64,000 nucleotides of DNA from Plazaster borealis (lineage: Eukaryota; Echinodermata; Asteroidea; Forcipulatida; Labidiasteridae): assembly GCA_021014325.1 (NCBI GenBank), contig CM037471.1, positions 23,332,818 through 23,396,817 on the forward strand, in the 5' to 3' direction. Each line of letters begins with the position of its first letter. Position 1 is the stretch's first letter. A program made the position numbers and the translations under genes. Shown piece after piece: positions 58,701 through 64,000 of the stretch. Below the pieces are notes generated by a model that was given only the letters and a program-made list of their open reading frames with translations, searched no databases and was not told the DNA's origin.

Positions 58701-59631
58701 TGTCTGCCTGGTGAAATAAGTAGCCGTTCTTTTCTTTAGATATAAAGACATCATGCTCTTTGATCTACTTCTCTAGCGCTGATGATACTGTTCCCAGAAG
58801 CTCCTTTGAATCTATAACTCCAGGGGTTACTAAAACGTAGAAATGCCATCATTTCAAACATACCTCCTACAACCTGGATTCTAGTTTCAGACCTTTTTAT
58901 CAGCAGTGACTCTCAGCCCTGACAAATCAGTTTTATGTTTTCCCAACTGTGACGAAAGAAAATTTGCACTGCATTCGCAATTCCTGTGAAGTATGAACTG
59001 GGCTTTATATACAGTCTATTGCTAAGAAAATGGATGCCTGTTCAGAGGAATGCATCTCGGCCACGAAGTCACAAACAGCTGTCAAAAAATTCAAATTCTA
59101 GGAAAAGTAAAAAAGCAAATCCAAATTTGTTCATAGACTCTTTATCTTGTAACTGAAATGGAACCAAAATAGTCCTGCTCGGATCGATACCAAATCTTTG
59201 AGTAAATTTTGCAAAACTGTGACTCTCAGCATATTTCTTAGACAAGTTGAATCAGTGCCCCGAAATCTTGTGTGGTTTTGTTTCAAAAATAGTCCAAGAT
59301 AATAGGAGTGGGTTTTTTGTTTGCAAGGCAAAGCACCAACTAGTTTGACTGATAAATTAAATAAGAAAACTTTCACGGAAAAATTCATCAACTAAAGGAA
59401 TAAATCTCATACGAAGAAAACACCTTTTTATTAACATTTCAGATTCTTGATACATTTGGGGACGGAGTTGAACAAATTACGGCAGAAATGGTTGATGAGA
59501 AGGCAGAAGCCTCAGTCTTGAAATTCACTGAAGCCTTGGATTATGATCCGACACCAGAACGCGTCTGGTACAAACATCTGGTTAAAGAAGGGATCATACA
59601 AAAATTTAAGGTAGTTCACGATGAACTTTAG
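49754..59631 (+). CDS. ER-lumen JmjC/cupin-8 Fe(II)/2-oxoglutarate oxygenase with EF-hand region and C-terminal HDEL (10 exons, 529 aa)
   Basis: Exons: 49754-50094, 50319-50502, 51153-51272, 52186-52345, 53041-53242, 54398-54470, 55252-55296, 57272-57435, 58224-58335, 59443-59631. All junctions are GT/AG and all phases close. The first residues form a signal peptide (CLDILLIISIFFIEL core). The JmjC domain (about 45-300) shows the iron triad His191, Asp193 (motif LLHRDP) and His272 (GYMHQV), with Lys206 placed 15 residues after His191, as is the 2-oxoglutarate-binding lysine of FIH. A canonical EF-hand loop starts at Asp381 (DPSNQGYITLEE); EF-like degenerate loops occur near 344 and 470. The protein ends KVVHDEL, an ER retrieval signal. 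The fold predicts protein or small-molecule hydroxylation in the ER lumen; the substrate is unknown. I do not recognise a named vertebrate orthologue (JMJD8 is ER-luminal but much shorter). Confidence 0.92.
50836..51105. mobile_element. MITE copy, GTATACGTTTGG family, right end missing
   Basis: AAAGGGATCGTATACGTTTGG start and interior as at 5885-6270, stopping about 50 bases before exon 3 of the JmjC gene. Confidence 0.7.
51343..51435 (+). repeat. tRNA-derived SINE head
   Basis: GGTTGGCGTCATGGTATC, then GCGGTTCGAATTCCGC (B-box) and GATTGGGTTTTCAGTCC. Confidence 0.6.
51745..52064. mobile_element. TTAA-flanked MITE, TTAACCCTTTAGAG ends
   Basis: TTAACCCTTTAGAG at the left and CTCTAAAGGGTTAA at the right are exact inverted repeats and include TTAA, as for piggyBac-type target sites. 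Interior has CACAAGCGGCTTGTACC and GAGCGGCTGCAAACAGCCGC palindromic words. JmjC intron 3. Confidence 0.8.
52440..52690 (+). repeat. SINE-body repeat, GTACCCGTGAGGGCAGAGATG family
   Basis: Words CTTGGGAGTACATGAGTACC, GTGAGGGCAGAGATGGTTCT and GAAGCTGAGATGGTTTAA appear in complement at 53945-54215. Probably a tRNA-SINE body. Confidence 0.55.
52919..53004. repeat. Perfect hairpin, 41-base arms, 4-base loop
   Basis: Arms 52919-52959 and 52964-53004 are exact reverse complements; the loop is AGTA. It ends 36 bases before exon 5 of the JmjC gene (53041). The arms include TACAAATATTGTACAAAT and CTTAAGACAAAGCAGCAAG. Confidence 0.95.
53347..53607. mobile_element. MITE, TGTTGGGCGCAATCTTTG ends
   Basis: A 26-base perfect terminal inverted repeat: TGTTGGGCGCAATCTTTGAA at 53347 and TTCAAAGATTGCGCCCAACA ending 53607. 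In JmjC intron 5; no coding potential. Confidence 0.88.
53945..54215 (-). repeat. SINE-body repeat, reverse
   Basis: Contains AAACCATCTCAGCTCCCTTG, AGAACCATCACTGCCCTCAC and TTGCTTAAGGACACAAG. Complement of the 52440-52690 family. Confidence 0.55.
55338..56760. repeat. Minisatellite, about 110-base unit, about 12-13 copies
   Basis: Unit includes GGGAAGTCACAGTGTTTCC, AGGAATAATCAAGATGAAAT, GGGAAACCTAGGGAGTTGG and AATAGTGAAACTTCCTTTGG. Two main variants (AACAGGAACAATC and TTTAGGAATAATC) alternate. JmjC intron 7. Confidence 0.9.
56795..57215 (+). mobile_element. Full-length tRNA-derived SINE
   Basis: Head is Leu/Ser-tRNA-like: GATGTGGCCGAGCGGTCAAG (A-box) and GTTAGTTCGAGTCCCGGTC (B-box), then the family body (GACACTTGTGTCCTTAAGC, CGGATGGGACGTAAAG), GGCGTTATATAAATGGGTC, and an ATT tail. 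The best preserved copy of the family here. Confidence 0.85.
57660..57825 (-). mobile_element. tRNA-derived SINE, minus member of head-to-head pair 1
   Basis: On the minus strand it reads a tRNA-like GGCTCAGTAGGTAGACCGCC, CATGTTAATCC (GTT-type anticodon loop) and GAGGTTCAAATCCCACTCC, then the body ending with complement of AGTTACAAACCACAAG. Confidence 0.75.
57833..58065 (+). mobile_element. tRNA-derived SINE, plus member of head-to-head pair 1
   Basis: tRNA-like head GATAGCTCGGTTGGTAGAGC and GCAGGTTCAAATCCTGC, followed by the SINE body (GGTACCTGCGAGGGAAGAGA, GGAGTTGAGGATATTTCACG). It begins within 10 bases of the minus copy. Confidence 0.75.
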
Positions 59632-60044
59632 ATAATCTTCATAAAGTTTTGGATCACTAAACTCAAAACACGTTTTGCCTGACTAAAGTGAAAGTGTATT
59701 CAGGACCGGGAAAGTCATTGGTACCAGAACTTATTACAATTTAACTCGCAAATGTATCCACTTTGGTTTAAAGATGGCTACTAGATGTCTGGAGATGTTG
59801 AGTGACATAGTGTCAAGTGAGGTTCAAGTAACAAAATTATATTGACATAAATTTATCTATTTTTATAGACTTTTTTGTATATTTTGTAGTCGTTGAAATT
59901 TGCTTGCTTTGAATCTGTGATGGAAATTTAATGGATGCTTCTTTGAAGAAGGGGGTGGGGGAAAATATTATCACTGTAAGTTTTCATCATGTTTTCATAG
60001 ATCTCTTAACTTTCTTGAAGGAATTGTATGTATAGTTATATTTT

Positions 60045-60200
60045 TAAGTTTGAATATCAAGTTATAAACCACAAGGGAAACTAACTTGGTAAATTTTAAA
60101 TAATTTTGGATTGAACTAAGAAAAATTGACTAAGGCGGGATTTGAACCTGCTACCTCTGGGTTAACTTGCCGGTGCTCTACCAACTTAGCTATCTACCCC
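60045..60200 (-). mobile_element. tRNA-derived SINE, minus member of head-to-head pair 2
   Basis: Minus-strand tRNA-like head GGGTAGATAGCTAAGTTGG, AAGTTAACCC and AGCAGGTTCAAATCCCGCC, then a body sharing ACCACAAGGGAAACTAACT with 57660-57825. Confidence 0.75.
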
Positions 60201-60349
60201 TGATGTTGACTGTCTCCCTATTTTGTCAATATCTTTGTTCCGGGGTGCCAGTCGGGAGCCATACAACCTGTATAAACTGCTATATAGCCAGGGATCACAC
60301 CCAAGTTTACGGTACAACCTGGGAAGTGGCAGGAAAGGGATACTGACAT

Positions 60350-60440
60350 CATTAGGGCTAGATAGCTCAGTTGGTAGAGCGCCGGCATGTTACTCCGGAG
60401 GTTGCAGGCTCAAATCCCGCTCTAGTCAATTTTTCTTTGT
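60350..60440 (+). mobile_element. tRNA(Asn)-like SINE head, plus member of pair 2
   Basis: GGCTAGATAGCTCAGTTGG, anticodon loop ATGTTAC (GTT) and GCAGGCTCAAATCCCGC fold into a cloverleaf with a 7-bp acceptor stem GGCTAGA/TCTAGTC. The downstream TTTTTCTTTGTACAATTTAGTC matches the complement of the sister element's body, so it is read as a SINE rather than a functional tRNA gene. Confidence 0.65.
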
Positions 60441-61270
60441 ACAATTTAGTCCGTAATGTCCTCTGAAATAAAACATCCCTGAAGTTTTTCAGAACTTTAT
60501 TCTCTAGATTAAGGAAAGACCCACGCATTTTAAGAAATAATACGTTAAACCTAACATGTTTGTGATAAGAATTGCCTATTTCTTTTGTAGAAAACTTTAT
60601 AAGATATTTTTATATGACAATATACACAGAGATAATAACACTTTTTGAGGATATTTTTCTTATATTTAAAAAATATATATCTGTTGTGAATTATTTTGAG
60701 TGTAACATCCAAGTCTTTTGAACGTTGCAAGTCCTCCATTCCAGTAAATCCCAAACCCTTCTGATGCAAAATCTTTTTTGGGATGAGAAATGAAACAAAA
60801 TACACATTTTCAAGAAAGAAGAAGAACAAAACAAATCAACAACAACAACAACAACAACAACAAACAAACAAAACTTTGAAACTTATTCCATTCCTGAAAT
60901 TTAGGAAATGGAAGAGAAAAATACACCACTTTTTTATCCAATTGTTTTTGCAGTTCTTATTCTTGTGTTGAAAACTCAATTGAGTAATGCGCTCTTTTTG
61001 GTGAGCCTAAACATTTTAGAGAAATTTACCTGTATTTTATTGATGGAAGGAGTTAGATGGCAGGATTGTGTCTTTGATATATACAAGAATTGAAATTGAC
61101 ACACATTCTGAGTATGTCACAAGAAAGATTTTGGGCTGTAGGGCCTTCGCAGATTGTCTCCTTTGGAAAAATATAGGTAGACTAACAAGCAATGGCAGCC
61201 ATTTTAAAATATTTTGAAACTTGCTTGTTCTTCTACCAACATTTTTTCAAAAGTCAAATCTGCGATGACC

Positions 61271-61432
61271 CTATAGAGGTTTTACAGTCACGTGATGTTA
61301 TGACGTGACTATGTGTTTGAGACGCCATATTGCCGGTCAATGACCAGCGTCAAGATCCTAACCCTGACTGGCAAGATGGCTGCCATTGCGGTAGGCGGGG
61401 CTATAGTGACGTCAGCTGTAAAACCTCTATAG
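61271..61432. mobile_element. MITE with CTATAGAGGTTTTACAG ends
   Basis: Perfect 17-base inverted ends CTATAGAGGTTTTACAG and CTGTAAAACCTCTATAG. Interior contains GTCACGTGATGTTATGACGTG and AAGATGGCTGCCATTGCGG. Confidence 0.85.
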
Positions 61433-62149
61433 CCAAATATCTTTCTCATGGCATACAGTGTGCCAAATTCCATGCTTGTAACATCAAAGGCACAATTCCC
61501 CCAAATATTTCCCCATCAGCCCCACTAAGATTCAAGTCAAATGTCCTGATCTAGTTTTGACGCTTCAAACCCGTCCCAGTCACAGCATCACACAGTTAAT
61601 GTAATTATGTAAACTGTGTGCATAAATGCTGAAAATACCCAACTTATCAATTCATATCCGGGACAGGGGGGGCAGGGATTTATGTTGAGGTGACCCTCAC
61701 AGCCCTGTGAAGGTTTTGCTGAGAGCTTACTTACTATCATGAACTGTTTGTTCGATAATTACATTGGCTAATAAATGACGCCCATCTTTATCAGCATATG
61801 GGTCTGAGTAATGTGTGGGTGGGGGGAGGGGGAGGGGGGAGTAGATAAGTCGGAATTATCGGGTGTTATTCAACCTTGTTTACGAATTTTGAGTTAAAAA
61901 TCAACAACGTAACAAAAACAGGCATGTTTAGTGAGAAGGAAAGAAAAGCTGTTTTCAAATTATTTAAAACAAGGTTATTTATGTAAGTGCAGCTTCTTTT
62001 TACAAATAAATTTTCTATTTGTTTTTACATCCAGAGAATGGGATGTGATTCCAGACCATGGAAATGAAACCCAGATAATGCTGAGCTCAATTTTCTTTAG
62101 TGTCTGCTAACCATCAAAACTTACTTCATAAACTATTTGTTGGGAAAGT

Positions 62150-62550
62150 ATTCAATTCAAAGTAATACGGTTTCATTAATTTTTCACCCCAAAAACATTT
62201 GAATCTGAGAAACGATTCATGTGTGAATCGTTTTTACTCAGATTTCAGAGGGTTGACTGAAAATTCAAATTTCCGTGGTGTCCGTTTGTGAATGCAGAGG
62301 TCAGAGATGCAGCCGGTACCCGCGTCACCTCAGGACATTTGATGTTCTTGATGAAAATACCGCGACAGGTTTTTTTTCGCTGTTTTCTCAGTAAGTAGAC
62401 ACTGTATTCAGCTCAAATTTTCACAGGTGACTTTTGTTGTATCTTTGTTTTATCTTTGTTGGCAAAATGGTTAGGGTTAGGGTTACGGTTAGAGTTTGCA
62501 ACTTGGCCTATAAATCAGTATTACAGTGACAATGACCAATTTATGACCCT
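62150..62550. mobile_element. MITE-like element, third copy of the 33316 family
   Basis: Shares TTTTTCACCCC, AAACATTTGAATCTGAGAAA, CAGAGATGCAGCCGGTACCC and GTCACCTCA with the copies at 33316 and 40680, followed by TATAAATCAGTATTAC. Confidence 0.55.
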
Positions 62551-63304
62551 ACCTTTTAAGCAATGTTCAAGTGAATTTATGTTTTGAAATAATTAATTGT
62601 CTGATGACGGCAGATGCATTTATTCTGATCGTTGTTTCAATAGAAGTGGATCATAGAGTAAGATTGATGCTCACAAGTTGTACAACTCGTTCTGCCACTA
62701 CTCCTCAACTGCCATAAGAGGCTTGAATTATCATCTAAAATCTCCTTCCTCCCTCCCCCCAAAAAAGTCTTGAGGAAACAGTCTCATCATTTAAAAATTA
62801 GTTTATCAATAATTGTATACATCTCCGTTATTCCAAATTGATCTGTCAATTTCTGAGTTAAGGTTATAATTTGTGGTTTGTTTTATAAGCAGATGAGCAA
62901 ACTGGTACACGGATGTATTGGAACCTGGCATTACCAAATCAAGAGATTATGACTGATAACATTAATACTGTTATTAATATAAACAAAGGTATCCACGGAG
63001 TCAAATTTATCATAATTGAGCAAATACTGCTCATCAGGAAGTCCACATTCTTCAAATCTACCCAGCCAATCACAGAGCAGCTTACAGATTTCCATCCAGG
63101 TGCATCTAGATTCCAACTGACGATTGGATGATGGGGGGGGGGGTTTCTAAGTTGTCAGGGCAGGGTACCGGCTTATCTAGCGGGAGGACTTTGGATGTCT
63201 TAATCCTTTGATAGGATTTGAAAAAAGGAGTTATCAGCAGAAGTGGTTGCTGGCAGTTGATGGCACAGGATTGTGTTAACAACATCTGCATTCTCCTCGC
63301 AGCA

Positions 63305-63374
63305 ATGGGTACGCTACGCACATTATCAGCGTGTCTCTTGTTACTTTTCATCTTCGGAACTTCAAATGTCACGG
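63305..63374 (+). CDS. First coding exon of a secreted or membrane protein (partial, runs off window)
   Basis: An ATG at 63305 opens 23 codons with a clear signal peptide (MGTLRTLSACLLLLFIFGTS) and reaches a strong donor (G|GTAAGT at 63375). The preceding bases end in a pyrimidine-rich AG at 63300-63301, so a 5' UTR exon may be spliced just upstream of the ATG. No second exon is recognisable in the remaining 626 bases. The protein family cannot be told from the signal peptide alone. Confidence 0.5.
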
Positions 63375-64000
63375 GTAAGTGAACAAGTTTCTGGAAAATT
63401 TCCTTGTATATTCGGTTTGCGGTAACACCATGTGTATATCTACTTTGCTGTGTAGATTTTGTTCTTTGAGAACTTGTCTTGCTATTTATTCTACTGCTGC
63501 TTATTGACTACTACCTTGGCGGAAGGTAGGAAATCGGCCAGGAATACTACTTTCACTTAGTGGATCGAGGGATCTTCTTGTTATTAACTTCACTGCTGCG
63601 GAGTGAGTTTTCTAATTGGTTTCAATGTTTCGAGTAGCCTGCTCTAGCCATCGTCGGGAGACACATGGTGTTACCGCAAGCCGAATGCCTCATCAATTTT
63701 CTTAGGAATCACGTTTTCATTTGTTCATTTATTTTTCTACTGTTAAACACCCAATTCCTGAACCACTATATCTGTGGTAATTCAAATGACGATAAAATAA
63801 GTTTAAACAAGTGGAATTGTTTTTTAGCCGAAAAAGTACCATTCAGTTAAAATTGATTGATAAATTAGTGGCATCTTAGATGGTGTCCTATCTTTTTGTG
63901 AATTCTTTTGAATGTTAGAACTTGAAGAAATGTCTATAATTGTACGTATGTTTGATAACTAAATTTCAGAAATGAATTGGGTTTTGGATTTTTTGTCATA
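63375..64000 (+). other. Presumed first intron of the gene starting at 63305
   Basis: AT-rich, with no recognisable exon or repeat before the window ends. The next exon must lie beyond it. Confidence 0.4.

Larger units (their letters stand above)
59632..63304. other. Region between the JmjC gene and the next gene
   Basis: The start is probably the JmjC 3' UTR. It holds a head-to-head SINE pair (60045-60440), (CAA)n (60838-60864), a 17-base-TIR element (61271-61432), a G-rich run (61809-61843), the MITE-like copy at about 62150-62550 and a GGTTAGGGTTAGGGTTACGG tract (62470-62490). No exon is supported. Confidence 0.55.

Noticed and set aside
60355..60427. Possible functional tRNA-Asn gene
   Set aside because: The cloverleaf is good, but the downstream body matches a neighbouring SINE in complement and three similar tRNA-like heads lie within 2.6 kb, so a SINE head is more likely.
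62931..63116. Minus-strand frame with LLCDWLGRFEECGLPDEQYL that looks protein-like
   Set aside because: No acceptor and donor pair with matching neighbours was found, the family is not recognised, and no other exon of such a gene is visible. A profile search would settle it.

Overview
The window is an AT-rich, intron-rich animal genome segment. The genes, the tRNA-derived SINEs, the many short inverted-repeat elements and the (ATT)n-tailed LINE remnants fit a marine invertebrate deuterostome, most likely an echinoderm. The species cannot be fixed from the sequence alone. No prokaryotic operon, CRISPR array, rRNA or convincing functional tRNA gene was seen.

Five complete multi-exon genes can be assembled by hand, with every splice phase closing and every junction on GT/AG. 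(1) Minus strand, 9435 to 6328: an ER-lumen FKBP14-type protein with an FKBP domain, two EF-hands and a C-terminal HTEL; 4 exons, 237 aa. (2) Plus strand, 10265 to 21881: PLEKHA8/FAPP2, with a PI4P-binding PH domain and a glycolipid-transfer domain; 12 exons, 518 aa. It is head-to-head with the FKBP gene, as I recall for the human pair FKBP14/PLEKHA8. (3) Minus strand, 34530 to 27759: a CYP2-clan microsomal cytochrome P450; 6 exons, 538 aa. (4) Minus strand, 48422 to 38037: TPGS1, a tubulin polyglutamylase complex subunit; 9 exons, 258 aa, ending in an 18-base last exon. (5) Plus strand, 49754 to 59631: a JmjC/cupin-8 Fe(II)/2-oxoglutarate oxygenase with a signal peptide, an EF-hand region and a C-terminal HDEL; 10 exons, 529 aa. 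A sixth gene begins at 63305 with a signal-peptide exon and leaves the window.

The genes do not form one pathway. Three products (FKBP14, P450, JmjC-HDEL) belong to the ER, PLEKHA8 acts at the trans-Golgi, and TPGS1 acts on microtubules and cilia. Two divergent promoters can be inferred: FKBP14/PLEKHA8 (829 bases) and TPGS1/JmjC (1331 bases).

The rest is dense accessory DNA. It includes long-TIR foldback elements (871-1340; tandem pair 10439-11922), many MITE-like inverted-repeat elements in several families, tRNA-derived SINEs (including head-to-head pairs), LINE 3' remnants, four large intronic minisatellites (18573-18862, 19398-20258, 31122-31720, 55338-56760), a perfect 41-bp-arm hairpin next to a splice acceptor (52919-53004) and interstitial telomere-like repeats. 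The best candidates for something little described are the ER-retained JmjC/EF-hand enzyme and the 74-base minisatellite whose units carry splice-site-like sequences in PLEKHA8.
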